Numbered from the stretch's first letter, positions 23,939-32,353 are shown. The stretch is DNA of 34,371 bases from Eubacteriaceae bacterium (GCA_910574915.1 CAJTCR010000055.1:1-34371); one strand, 5' to 3'. Notes: generated by a model from the sequence alone, not told the origin. Translations and numbers: made by a program.

Positions 23939-24643
23939 TCATACTAAAAACTTAAACTTGTCCCCGATACAAAGCTGCTGGCTGATGGAAGTGACGCTGC
24001 CATCAGAATTGCTGACAACACTGCGAATCCGCAGAAGGGGATGCCCTTTGGGGATATCCAGTAGTTTTGATTCAGCAGCCGTTGCAAATACAATATCAAT
24101 TGTTTTTCTTGACTGCACGAATATAATATCATATTTTCTAAGCGCTTCATATAGTGAAGCATCTGTTAAATTTACTCCAAAAAGAAAAGAAAAGGATTCC
24201 GGGAATTTATTTAATTCCAGTAAAACGGGTTTTCCATCTGAATACCGCAGGCGTTCTAAAGTTATAATTTGTTCACTGGGCTGTATGGAAAGCTGTTCGA
24301 TCTCCTTTTCGGTTGGATCTTCAAGGGCGATTTTTAAGGTTTTGGCGCCGGCGGATGTGTGAAGGATTTTGCACATTTCAGTAAAACCGAGCACCTGGCT
24401 GATACTTCTTTGCATTTTCTTTTCAGCAACAAATGTGCCTTTTCCGGAATGTCTTTCCAGGTATCCTGCATCAGATAAGACAGAGAGTGCTTTGCGTACG
24501 GTTACACGGCTGACATGGTAGATATCTGATAATTCATTTTCTGTTGGCAGCTGACTGCCGGGAGGAAACTTTCCGGTATCTATATCCTGTCGGATGGTAT
24601 TTTCTAACTGCCTGTATAATGGTGTTGAAATTGTATTGTCCAC
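23939..24643 (-). CDS. fraR: GntR-family (HutC/UTRA) transcriptional regulator
   Basis: A 234-aa regulator. The N-terminal winged HTH (about residues 8-72) reads LYRQLENTIRQDIDTGKFPP, GSQLPTENELSDIYHVSRVT and YLERHSGKGTFVA, which is the GntR signature. The C-terminal ~150 residues form the UTRA ligand-binding domain (FTEMCKI...ILELNKF...DIPKGHPLLRI). Members usually repress sugar-phosphate or Amadori-compound operons and release DNA on binding a phosphorylated intermediate. It is divergent from fraB and convergent with fraE; AT-rich palindromes are present at both catabolic promoters. FraR in Salmonella is of this family, so the name is by context. Confidence 0.9.
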   Translation of the reverse strand: MDNTISTPLYRQLENTIRQDIDTGKFPPGSQLPTENELSDIYHVSRVTVRKALSVLSDAGYLERHSGKGTFVAEKKMQRSISQVLGFTEMCKILHTSAGAKTLKIALEDPTEKEIEQLSIQPSEQIITLERLRYSDGKPVLLELNKFPESFSFLFGVNLTDASLYEALRKYDIIFVQSRKTIDIVFATAAESKLLDIPKGHPLLRIRSVVSNSDGSVTSISQQLCIGDKFKFLV

Positions 24644-24713
24644 TTCTATGTTATAACATCTCCTTTTATATTTTTGCTGACTGCCAGTTATATAATGTAT
24701 TTGTTAAAATATT

Positions 24714-24815
24714 ATAATACAAATAGAGGGAATTGTACATTTTTTTATAAATATTTAATAAATATTGCAAAAAGTATTGTATTGTGTTATATATAATTTA
24801 CAAATAAATAATACA
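24714..24815. promoter_or_regulatory. Divergent promoter/operator region, fraR and fraB
   Basis: TTGCAA (24765-24770) and TATATA (24788-24793), 17 bases apart, may be the fraB promoter. ATAATACAAATA at 24714-24725 repeats exactly the sequence at 22598-22609, and GTATT (24774-24778) with AATAC (24810-24814) mirrors the operator arms before fraE. A shared GntR operator is inferred. Confidence 0.55.
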
Positions 24816-24848
24816 TTTAAACCAGAAAAACGAAAGGAGAATAAAACA

Positions 24849-25859
24849 ATGGGATACTCATCAAAGGACATCAAAGGGATTGTAACAGAGATTCTTGAGA
24901 GCAGAAAAGAAAAAGGAGGGATAAAAAATATTTATTTTGTCGGCTGCGGAGGTTCGCTGGGAGCGCTTTATCCTGCAAAAACATTTATGGAAAAAGAAAG
25001 CTGTACTTTGAGATCTGCATGGATTAACAGTAATGAGTTTGTGCACAGTACTCCGGCCGATTTTGGAGAAAATTCAATTATCTGCATGGCATGTCATAAG
25101 GGGAATACACCAGAAACAATCGAAGCTGCCAAACTGGGTAAAGAAAAAGGCGCTGCAGTAATCATCCTGACATGGCTGGAAGAGTCAGAAATCATTGAAT
25201 TTGGCGATTATATTATCCATTATACATTTGATGCAAGTCCGGATCATCTGAAAGGCGACATTGATTATGCAGGAGAAAAGACAATCTGTGCGCTGCTTGT
25301 GGCAGTTGAGCTTCTGAATCAGACAGAAGGCTATGCAAATTATGATCATTTCTATGAAGGCGTGTCCATGATCAGTAATATTATTAAAAAAGCGCGTGTC
25401 CATGTTGCGGAAAGAGCTGCTGCGTTTGCGGATGCCTACAAAGATGATACTGTAATTTATACGATGGGCAGCGGTGCATCATATGGCGCGGCATATATGG
25501 AAAGCATCTGCATTTTTATGGAAATGCAGTGGCTGGATTCCAGCAGTATTCATACAGGTGAGTATTTCCATGGGCCATTTGAAATTACGGATGCAAACCG
25601 TCCGTTTATGATTCAGATTTCAGAAGGTTCCACAAGAGTACTGGATGAAAGGGCTCTGAAATTCCTTCAGAAATATGGAAAACGGATTGAAGTCCTTGAT
25701 GCAAAAGAATTAGGATTATCAACCATAAATGGCTCTGTTGTGGATTATTTTAATCATTCCCTGTTTAACAATGTATATCCTATTTATAATCATGAGCTGG
25801 CAGAAAAACGCGAACATCCGCTTCCGACACGCAGATATATGTGGAAAGTAGAATACTAA
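24849..25859 (+). CDS. fraB: SIS-domain Amadori-phosphate deglycase (FraB/FrlB-like)
   Basis: A 336-aa protein with two sugar-isomerase (SIS) domains, of the type that splits 6-phospho-fructosyl-amino acids into glucose 6-phosphate and the free amino acid. GAAAGGAG lies before the ATG at 24849. The N-terminal SIS domain has NIYFVGCGGSLGALYPAKTF and ACHKGNTPETIEAAK; the second has VIYTMGSGASYGAAYMESIC; the conserved GEYFHGPFEI and SEGSTRVLDERA follow. The C-terminal NHELAEKREHPLPTRRYMW block is shared by this family. With the asparaginase and Dcu-type transporter as neighbours, fructose-aspartate 6-phosphate is the likely substrate; fructoselysine 6-phosphate is the alternative. Confidence 0.88.
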   Translation: MGYSSKDIKGIVTEILESRKEKGGIKNIYFVGCGGSLGALYPAKTFMEKESCTLRSAWINSNEFVHSTPADFGENSIICMACHKGNTPETIEAAKLGKEKGAAVIILTWLEESEIIEFGDYIIHYTFDASPDHLKGDIDYAGEKTICALLVAVELLNQTEGYANYDHFYEGVSMISNIIKKARVHVAERAAAFADAYKDDTVIYTMGSGASYGAAYMESICIFMEMQWLDSSSIHTGEYFHGPFEITDANRPFMIQISEGSTRVLDERALKFLQKYGKRIEVLDAKELGLSTINGSVVDYFNHSLFNNVYPIYNHELAEKREHPLPTRRYMWKVEY

Positions 25860-25880
25860 TTACAAAGGGAGAGCAAAAAC

Positions 25881-27203
25881 ATGTTTTGGGTAGAACTTTT
25901 GATTGTTCTTGTGGTTATATTCATTGGAGTACGGGTGGGCGGAACATTTATGGCAATGGCCGGCGGGGTCGGCATGCTGGTTTTAACGTTTGTATTCCAT
26001 GTTCCTGCATCAGATCCGCCAATTACAGTTATTCTGATTATGCTGGCTGTTATCTGTGCGGCTTCTACCATGCAGGCGTGCGGCGGTTTGGACTATATGG
26101 TAAAAATAGCGGAGAAGATTTTAAGGAAAAATCCCAAAATGGTTACCGTGCTGGCGCCAATTGTTACTTATCTATTTACTTTTATGTGCGGAACCGGGCA
26201 TATCGTATACAGTCTTCTTCCTGTGATTAATGAGATTGCCATTGAAAACGGCGTCCGTCCGGAAAGGCCGATATCAGCTTCTGTTATTTCCTCACAGCAG
26301 GCTATTACAGCATGCCCGATTTCAGCGGCAACCGTGTCAGTTCTGGCTTTTATGGCAGAATCTGAAAGATACAGCCACATTACAATTTTTAAATTACTGC
26401 TGGTATGTATTCCGGCAACTTTAATCGGGACAGTTGCAGCTGCCATGTCTGTTTTGAAAAAGGGAAAAGAGCTGGCGGAAGATCCGGAATTTCAGGCACG
26501 TGTAGCGGCAGGTAAAATACAGGATTTTGTTCATTCTGAAAAGGAAGAAATACCGACATCAAAAGAAGCAAAGATTTCAGTTGCTGTTTTTATGATTGCT
26601 ATGCTGGGCATTGTTCTTATGGGAGCTTTTCAGTCGCTTCTGCCGACATTTGCGGATGGCTCAAAACTTCCGCTGGTTACTGTTATCCAGATATTTATGC
26701 TTGTAGCGGCAGCGGTTATGGTCATTCTGACAAAAACCGACAGTGATAAAATTCTGGACCAGCCGGTATTCCGCTCCGGTTCCTTTGCGGTATTGCTGGC
26801 GTTTGGGCTGGTCTGGATGGTAAATACTTTTATTAATGACCAGTCTTCGTTTATTACAGACAATATGTCAGTATTAACAAACGAATATCCATGGATTTTT
26901 ATCGTAGCCATTTTTCTGGTAGGGGCGATTACAACAAGCCAGTCTTCTACAACTATGATTATGGTGCCGATTGGCATTGCATTAGGGCTTCCGGCTAATA
27001 TTATTGTTGCCGGATGGCTTGCCTGCTGTTCTAATTATTTTATTCCATGTGCAAGCCAGTGCGTTGCTGCAATCGGATTTGATTCTGCAGGGACAACAAA
27101 GATTGGAAAATATATTTTAAATCACAGCTATATGCGTCCGGGGCTGGTCTGCACAGTTGTATCTGTACTGGCGGCTATGGCGCTTGGTGCAGTCCTGTTT
27201 TGA
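25881..27203 (+). CDS. fraA: Dcu-type anion transporter (FraA-like)
   Basis: A 440-aa membrane transporter with about 10-12 hydrophobic segments, of the anaerobic C4-dicarboxylate (DcuA/DcuB) family. Conserved stretches include ACGGLDYMVKIAEKILRKNP, TFMCGTGHIVYSLLPVINEI and PISASVISSQQAITACPISA. AAAGGGAG precedes the ATG, 21 bases after fraB. Salmonella FraA, the fructose-asparagine importer, belongs to this family, so import of fructose-asparagine or, after the outer asparaginase has acted, fructose-aspartate is likely. Plain aspartate/fumarate exchange is less likely given the operon. Confidence 0.87.
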   Translation: MFWVELLIVLVVIFIGVRVGGTFMAMAGGVGMLVLTFVFHVPASDPPITVILIMLAVICAASTMQACGGLDYMVKIAEKILRKNPKMVTVLAPIVTYLFTFMCGTGHIVYSLLPVINEIAIENGVRPERPISASVISSQQAITACPISAATVSVLAFMAESERYSHITIFKLLLVCIPATLIGTVAAAMSVLKKGKELAEDPEFQARVAAGKIQDFVHSEKEEIPTSKEAKISVAVFMIAMLGIVLMGAFQSLLPTFADGSKLPLVTVIQIFMLVAAAVMVILTKTDSDKILDQPVFRSGSFAVLLAFGLVWMVNTFINDQSSFITDNMSVLTNEYPWIFIVAIFLVGAITTSQSSTTMIMVPIGIALGLPANIIVAGWLACCSNYFIPCASQCVAAIGFDSAGTTKIGKYILNHSYMRPGLVCTVVSVLAAMALGAVLF

Positions 27204-27211
27204 TACATAAG

Positions 27212-27271
27212 AGTATCTGCAGTTATGCATTTTATATCTTACACACAAGGGAAAGACTGCAGATACTTTTT
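27212..27271 (+). terminator. Intra-operon hairpin with U-run
   Basis: AGTATCTGCAG (27212-27222) pairs exactly with CTGCAGATACT (27257-27267) over a 34-base loop and runs into TTTTT. It lies between the transporter and the epimerase and may lower expression of the distal genes. Confidence 0.65.
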
Positions 27272-27289
27272 GAAAATGAGGTATAAAAA

Positions 27290-28120
27290 ATGAAATTTGC
27301 GCTGATGAATTATCATTATTTACGGTATCCGATCGAGAAATTTTTGGATAAAGCAGCAGACTCTCCATTTGACAGTATTGACCTTTATTGCGCAGCGCCT
27401 CAGCTGAATATGTTCGATTACACGCTTTGGAGCCTGATTAGGCTGGACAAAGAAATTTCCGCCAGAAAATTAAATGTTATGGCAATAACACCGGAAAATT
27501 GTACATATCCGGTAAACTTTTGCACTCAGGACAGGACAACGAGAGTAAACAGCATCCGGTATTATCAAAGAGCGGTTGACAGCGCTGAATTTCTTGGCTG
27601 CAGGAATGTACAGATCAGTACGGGGTTTGGATATTTTGACCGGCCGGTTTCGGAGGCATGGAATTACTGCAGAGAATCGCTCGGGGAACTGGCTGTGTAT
27701 TGTGAAAGGAAAAATGTCAGCCTGCTTCTGGAGGAATTAAAGGAAACAACCACAAATGTTTTATTAACAAGTATGGATGTAGCCAGGATGCTGAAAGAAA
27801 TTGACAGCCCCAATATTGCAGGTCTGGTGGATCTGGATCAGATGACATATGCGGGTGAAACGCTGGACGATTATTTTGCACATCTCGGAAACAGGCTTTG
27901 CCATGTTCATTTTAATGACCGCGGACATACTGTTCCGGGAGATGGGGATTTCCCGATGAAGGAACATTTTGAAGCGCTAGAGCGAAATAACTATAAGGGA
28001 AATGTTTCATTCGAAATATGCGACCGGAGATATTACCGTGATCCGGATGCAGCAATCGACAAACTGGTTTTATGGATGAAAGATCATACAAACGTATTTG
28101 CGGGGTGGGAAAATGGGTAA
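27290..28120 (+). CDS. frlC: FrlC-like sugar epimerase (xylose isomerase-like TIM barrel)
   Basis: A 276-aa member of the AP-endonuclease-2/xylose-isomerase TIM-barrel superfamily. Metal-ligand blocks are visible: LLLEELKETTTNVLLTSMDV (Glu), NIAGLVDLDQMTYAGETLDD (Asp), CHVHFNDRG (His/Asp) and NVSFEICDRRY (Glu). This layout matches FrlC, the fructoselysine 3-epimerase that converts psicoselysine to fructoselysine. Its presence means the locus may also use the 3-epimer of its substrate, a feature of frl rather than of the Salmonella fra operon. It overlaps the kinase gene by 8 bases. Confidence 0.82.
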   Translation: MKFALMNYHYLRYPIEKFLDKAADSPFDSIDLYCAAPQLNMFDYTLWSLIRLDKEISARKLNVMAITPENCTYPVNFCTQDRTTRVNSIRYYQRAVDSAEFLGCRNVQISTGFGYFDRPVSEAWNYCRESLGELAVYCERKNVSLLLEELKETTTNVLLTSMDVARMLKEIDSPNIAGLVDLDQMTYAGETLDDYFAHLGNRLCHVHFNDRGHTVPGDGDFPMKEHFEALERNNYKGNVSFEICDRRYYRDPDAAIDKLVLWMKDHTNVFAGWENG

Positions 28121-29006
28121 AAATTACAAAATTATTGCAATTGGAGATAATGTATGCGATAAATATTTGTCGCGCGGCAAAATGTATCCGGGCGGACAGT
28201 GTGTGAACACATGCGTATATGCAAAAATGAATGATACACAGGCGTCTTACCTGGGAAAATACGGGGATGATGAAGTAGCAAAATGTGTACAGGATACATT
28301 GGGCAGGCTTGGAATTGATGACAGTTTTTGCCGGCACTACAGCGGGGAAAATGGTTTTGCACTTGTAACCTTAAAGGGAAATGACCGCGTTTTTCTTGGC
28401 TCAAATAAAGGAGGGGTTGCAAAAGACCATTCTTTTGATTTTAAAGAATCTGACCTGGATTACATTAAGAAATTTGATGTAATCTATACAAATCTGAACA
28501 GCTATATAGAAGACGACCTGCCAAAACTTTATAAAACGGGCGTTCCGATTGCTTACGATTTTTCTTTAAGATGGACAAATGAGTATTTGGAAAAAGTATG
28601 CCCGTTTGTAACGGTGGCAATCATGTCCTGTGCACATCTGGCAGCAGAGCAGCGTGAGACAGAGATGAGAAAAGCACAGGACAATGGTGTAAAGATTGTT
28701 TTAGGAACAATAGGCGAGGAAGGTTCCTATGTGCTGTATGGAAATACATTTTATTATGCAAATGCGGTTTATGCTGAAGATGTAATTGATACAATGGGAG
28801 CTGGAGATTCTTATTTTGCAGCATTTCTGTGCGAGCTTTTGAACAATTCTGTAACAGGAAAAATAATCGAAGGAACAGAAAAGCAGATGGGGGAACGGCT
28901 TGTAAAAGCCATGGACAAAGGCGCTGCATTTGCTGCAAAAGTCTGTGCAATGGAAGGTGCATTTGGCTATGGGGCGCCTATTACAGGCAGAACAGAAATT
29001 TCATAA
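28113..29006 (+). CDS. fraD: PfkB-family sugar kinase (FraD/FrlD-like)
   Basis: A 297-aa PfkB-family kinase that should phosphorylate the imported Amadori compound on C6 before FraB acts. The substrate-binding GGQCVNT is at 27-33 and the ATP/catalytic motif DTMGAGD at 226-232, with D232 as the base. Other family features are GDNVCDKYLSRGKMYPGG, typical of the FrlD group, and IGEEGSYVLY. The ATG at 28113 has GGGGTGGG upstream and overlaps the frlC stop. Whether the substrate is fructose-aspartate, fructose-asparagine or fructoselysine cannot be told from the sequence; the neighbours favour the first two. Confidence 0.9.
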   Translation: MGKNYKIIAIGDNVCDKYLSRGKMYPGGQCVNTCVYAKMNDTQASYLGKYGDDEVAKCVQDTLGRLGIDDSFCRHYSGENGFALVTLKGNDRVFLGSNKGGVAKDHSFDFKESDLDYIKKFDVIYTNLNSYIEDDLPKLYKTGVPIAYDFSLRWTNEYLEKVCPFVTVAIMSCAHLAAEQRETEMRKAQDNGVKIVLGTIGEEGSYVLYGNTFYYANAVYAEDVIDTMGAGDSYFAAFLCELLNNSVTGKIIEGTEKQMGERLVKAMDKGAAFAAKVCAMEGAFGYGAPITGRTEIS

Positions 29007-29030
29007 AATAAACGTCAGGAGGAAAATAAA

Positions 29031-29447
29031 GTGAAGCCAGATATGTTTGAAAATAATAAAGAGGGAATCAGCTGTGTGTATAAGAATGAAAAATGGCTTG
29101 TATGCATTAAAAACTGGAAACCGGATAATGATATAAATGGTATTGCACATTTGGAAATACATCATTCAACAGATGAACAGTTTATCCTTGCCGCAGGGAA
29201 GGCGATTTTGATAACGGCTGAAAGAGAAGGAGACAGGTTCAGTAATGTTGAACTGACCCTTATGGAGCAGGGAAAGGTGTATAATGTTTCAAAAGAGGTC
29301 TGGTTTTATTCCATTACTCAAAAAGATACAAAAGTAATTTATGTGCAGGATTCTAATTGTTCAATGGATAACAGCGATTTTGCTGATCTTTCTGCAGAAG
29401 ATATAAGAGACATTCAGGATAGGGCCCGCAGGCTGTTTGAACAGTAA
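29031..29447 (+). CDS. Small cupin-like protein in the fra operon
   Basis: A 138-aa protein starting at GTG 29031 with AGGAGG 8-9 bases upstream. The central part (HHSTDEQFILAAGKAILITA then GKVYNVSKEVWFYSITQKDT) resembles the beta-barrel of small cupins in which a sugar or anion is bound. The C-terminal helix (DIRDIQDRARRLFEQ) is charged. It ends the co-directional operon. It could be a non-catalytic sugar-binding protein, a mutarotase-like helper or an isomerase; I do not know a characterised member. Confidence 0.6.
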   Translation: MKPDMFENNKEGISCVYKNEKWLVCIKNWKPDNDINGIAHLEIHHSTDEQFILAAGKAILITAEREGDRFSNVELTLMEQGKVYNVSKEVWFYSITQKDTKVIYVQDSNCSMDNSDFADLSAEDIRDIQDRARRLFEQ

Positions 29448-29512
29448 TGTATAGTCGAAAATAAAAAGAATACAGAAAAGGCATTATATTTTTAACAGGA
29501 TTCATTTTCGTG

Positions 29513-29527
29513 CATGAATAATTCATG
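29513..29527. repeat. Short perfect palindrome before HAD gene
   Basis: CATGAAT and ATTCATG flank a single A. It sits in the 216-base gap before the phosphatase gene and could be an operator. No other feature stands out in this gap except a ribosome site before 29664. Confidence 0.35.
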
Positions 29528-29663
29528 ATTACTAGATTCGCTTATATGCTTATATTGAGCACATTAGATTTAAAAGTCAGCGATAAGGCAAGACAGAATC
29601 TCATTTAGAATATAATGTCTTTTATATTTGTAAAATTTTATATGATAGAGGGAATAGAAACGA

Positions 29664-30314
29664 ATGAACAGAAAATTTGTTCTTTTTGATTTTGATGGCG
29701 TAATTGCGGATACGGAAAACAGCAATGCTGCATATTTACAAAAGGCACTGTCTGTCTATGGAATTAAACTTACAGCGGAGGACAGGAAAAAACTGATTGG
29801 CACTAAAAATAAAGAGTATGTCAGTCAGCTGCTTTCCAGATCCCCAATTCCTGTTACACAGGAGGAATTGAAAGAAACACGGATTAAAATGGGAAATACC
29901 TACGAGAATGGGGACATTTGCGAGGAAAAAGGTATAAGAAAACTGATTGGCATGCTTCGGAAACGTGGCATGAAAACGGCACTTGTGTCTTCCACATCTG
30001 CAAAACTAATCATTACTGCTTTAAATCGTCTGCAGATGATGGATATGTTTGATGTCATTGTATGCGGTGATATGTACAAGGAGCCGAAACCAAATCCGGA
30101 AGGGTATAAAAGAGCTATGGATTATTTGAAAGCGAGTCCTGAGGAATGTGTGGTCGTAGAGGATTCTCAAGTAGGAATTCTTGCAGGTAAGCAGGCTGGA
30201 GCTTATGTAATCGCTTATAAAGGGGGCAGTATTGAACAGGATGTCGGACAGGCAGATTATGTAATAAGGTCATTTGAGAGTATTGATATACCGCCTGATA
30301 ATGAAAACATTTAG
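29664..30314 (+). CDS. HAD-superfamily phosphatase/beta-phosphoglucomutase-like
   Basis: A 216-aa HAD enzyme of the beta-phosphoglucomutase/phosphatase subgroup. Motif I is FDFDGVIADTE (nucleophile D9, acid D11), motif II TALVSSTSAKL, motif III Lys in KEPKPNPEGYKRAM, and motif IV VVVEDSQVGILAGKQAGAYV. The helical cap lies between motifs I and II. It follows the fra genes on the same strand after a 216-base gap, so it may be co-regulated or separate. A role in clearing toxic sugar phosphates (6-phosphofructose-aspartate is toxic in Salmonella fraB mutants) is an attractive guess, not shown. Confidence 0.87.
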   Translation: MNRKFVLFDFDGVIADTENSNAAYLQKALSVYGIKLTAEDRKKLIGTKNKEYVSQLLSRSPIPVTQEELKETRIKMGNTYENGDICEEKGIRKLIGMLRKRGMKTALVSSTSAKLIITALNRLQMMDMFDVIVCGDMYKEPKPNPEGYKRAMDYLKASPEECVVVEDSQVGILAGKQAGAYVIAYKGGSIEQDVGQADYVIRSFESIDIPPDNENI

Positions 30315-30754
30315 CATTTTATAAATTAGAATTAACTTATAATGAACTGTTAGTAAATACGGTTAGAGAAAGACAGTGTAAAACAAGCCTGGAAAAACAG
30401 GCAGGAAGCTGTTTAAATACTACAGATAAGGAGATGATAAGGAAACTAAAGAAAAACGGCAGTATGTGCATACATTGACTACGCACCATATTTAGCATGT
30501 GCGGATGTAATAAAAATTTATCACATGATTGATGAAATAGAAATGTTATTTTTGCTGTCCGGAGGAGACGCATGAATAATATTTCTATTTACAGTATAAA
30601 CAAAAGATTACATATATGGAAAGCCGGACAGTCAGAAAGACTGTCCGGTCTTTTATTTTGTCGTTTTTTCTTGGTATATGTATTTATCTGTCAGGCAAGA
30701 GCACCGCCATTTCCTTTTTGGAACAGGAAAACCAGATTCAGAAAGGAAAACAGG
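30315..30754. other. Intergenic stretch with a peptide-coding relic
   Basis: No full gene. The stretch 30483-30575 is open in one frame (APYLACADVIKIYHMIDEIE then MLFLLSGGDA), has no start or ribosome site and stops at 30575; it may be the end of an old gene. The terminator-like hairpin at 30624-30654 follows. Confidence 0.4.
30624..30654 (+). terminator. Intrinsic terminator
   Basis: CCGGACAGTC (30624-30633) pairs exactly with GACTGTCCGG (30639-30648) over a 5-base loop, followed by TCTTTTATTTT. It ends transcription from the left before the sigma-like gene. Confidence 0.8.
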
Positions 30755-31201
30755 ATGGCAGAAGAAAAGAAATATTACATATCAATAGATCGGAAAAAAT
30801 TTGAAGTCTGCAGGGAACTGTATGAGGCATATACAAAAGGGCAGCGTAAAGACAGGTATTTTACCTGTGATTTAAAACATGGGCATGAAAGAGTAGATAC
30901 GAAAACAGGAGAGGTGAAAATTATCCCTGCCAGAGAGGATTCTTATGAAAGGCTTCTGGAGGCAGAAAAACAGTTTATGACAGAAGCTGAGTCAGTGGAG
31001 GATGCAGCAATCCGGGCTGTTATGCTGGAAAAACTGAACAGTGCCTTGCATATGCTCACAGAAAGCGAGGCGAGAATTATTTATTCCCTGTTCTATGAGG
31101 AAATCAGCGAGACGCGGCTTGCCAGGTATATGGGCATTGCCCGGACTACGCTTCAGTCTCAGAAATACAGAATTCTTGATAAATTGAAAGAAATGCTGTG
31201 A
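30755..31201 (+). CDS. Sigma-70-like small regulator, paralogue of the 9279 gene
   Basis: A 148-aa protein starting at the ATG at 30755 with GAAAGGAA upstream. The N-terminus (YYISIDRKKFEVCRELYEAY then KGQRKDRYFTCD) and the C-terminal HTH (ARIIYSLFYEEISETRLARY, MGIARTTLQSQKYRILDKL) have the same order of parts as the protein at 9279-9734. Such proteins are common on clostridial conjugative transposons. A terminator follows immediately. It probably belongs to the resident element interrupted at both ends of this window. Confidence 0.82.
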   Translation: MAEEKKYYISIDRKKFEVCRELYEAYTKGQRKDRYFTCDLKHGHERVDTKTGEVKIIPAREDSYERLLEAEKQFMTEAESVEDAAIRAVMLEKLNSALHMLTESEARIIYSLFYEEISETRLARYMGIARTTLQSQKYRILDKLKEML

Positions 31202-31202
31202 T

Positions 31203-31235
31203 TTGAAAATATTTTGAGATTTTTCAATTTTTTTT
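31203..31235 (+). terminator. Intrinsic terminator after the sigma-like gene
   Basis: TTGAAAA (31203-31209) pairs with TTTTCAA (31221-31227), followed by a run of eight T. Confidence 0.7.
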
Positions 31236-31861
31236 CGGCAGGAAGGCATCACTGACGGTTATATAAGTAGAGGGATTTTTTTTGAACATTGACAACAACA
31301 TACCAGTCATCCGGGAACATTCCGGCAGGCCGGAGCAGCGGGGTTCGTGCCGCGGTGATCCGTTTAACAGGCGGGGAGCGGGAAGCACAGGCCCGGACAG
31401 TCCGTATGGCGCGGGCTGACTGCGGTGAGGGCAGGCCGGGACAATGATACTTCTGCAGGAATGCAGCTATCTGTGGACAGGATAGAGCCGTCAGGCTATG
31501 AAGCCCACTTGCCAGGGGCGCCCGGATGATTCCCTGCACTTTTATGTGCAAGGGCTGGGGAGGCGCGGCCAAATACAGCCTGAAAATAATAATTAATGTG
31601 GTTCCGGTGGATGGCATATTCACCGGGAAGAAATCAGGAAAATGAATGCATATATAACATGCATATTTTATAGAAAAAAGTGCTAAAGAATGCAGAAGTT
31701 CCACCGCCAAAGGTGGTTTAGAATGAAATTTTGTACTCAGCATAACCTGCCAGTTTCAATTGTTACCGTACAGCAGTTTTATGTACATGGGATCTGCAGT
31801 CGGACAGTAACAGGAATCAGGACAGGCAGGCCGTAGAATAAAAAAAGGAGAATGGTTACAT
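31236..31861. other. GC-rich non-coding stretch, content unknown
   Basis: About 620 bases without a gene I can defend. A minus-strand frame at 31249-31743 is open for 164 codons but has no similarity, an unconvincing start and no ribosome site. The part 31300-31560 is GC-rich with several short complementary blocks and could form a structured RNA; CCACCGCCAAAGGTGG near 31701 is a small hairpin. No known riboswitch was recognised. Confidence 0.35.
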
Positions 31862-32128
31862 ATGAGTATACAGACGCTTACAGCAGCAGACATAGACAGG
31901 ATGCAGGCAGCCGACCCAAGGACAGCTGACCGCAGCACGCTGAAAGACATAAGGGATGTAAATGTGGACACAGGGCTCCCGAAAAGGGAGCGTATCCTGG
32001 ATTATATAAACCAGATCGGGAACCCGTACTGCTACCGCCACGGCGCTTATGTGGTGAAGATAAGTTTTGCGGATACGGATGCGACACTTGAGGAAAGGAT
32101 GCTTTCCTATATGCGGGCAAAATGCTGA
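31862..32128 (+). CDS. DUF6870-type small protein
   Basis: An 88-aa protein with AAAAGGAG 12 bases before the ATG. The blocks MSIQTLTAADIDRM, DIRDVNVDTGLPKRERILDY and NPYCYRHGAYVVKISFADTD are characteristic of a family (DUF6870) found beside integrases in many Firmicutes conjugative transposons. It has a helix-then-beta layout with no catalytic motif. It lies shortly before a broken serine recombinase, the usual place at the end of such elements. Function is unknown. Confidence 0.85.
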   Translation: MSIQTLTAADIDRMQAADPRTADRSTLKDIRDVNVDTGLPKRERILDYINQIGNPYCYRHGAYVVKISFADTDATLEERMLSYMRAKC

Positions 32129-32353
32129 CCGGCATTCTATACATTTCATATCTGTTTTAATGTCTGCGCTTTTGCAGCCCGGCTGGCGGGATGCAGGGTG
32201 CAGCGGTTAATAATTTTTTACCATAGATAAAGAACACTATGGACAGCATGGGAAAGTTATGTTAACATTCCATTAACAGGACAAAAACAGCGCTCCCCTG
32301 GCTGGCAAGGTGTTTTGCTGATTTTAATACTTTGCAGACAGGAGAGAAAATCT

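Noticed and set aside
25881..27203. Transporter considered as a DcuC- or citrate-type exchanger unrelated to the operon
   Set aside because: Motifs fit DcuA/DcuB, and the tight position between fraB and the epimerase supports Amadori-compound uptake.
31249..31743. A 164-codon minus-strand frame
   Set aside because: No ribosome site, no similarity, odd composition; long frames by chance are common in this GC-rich part.
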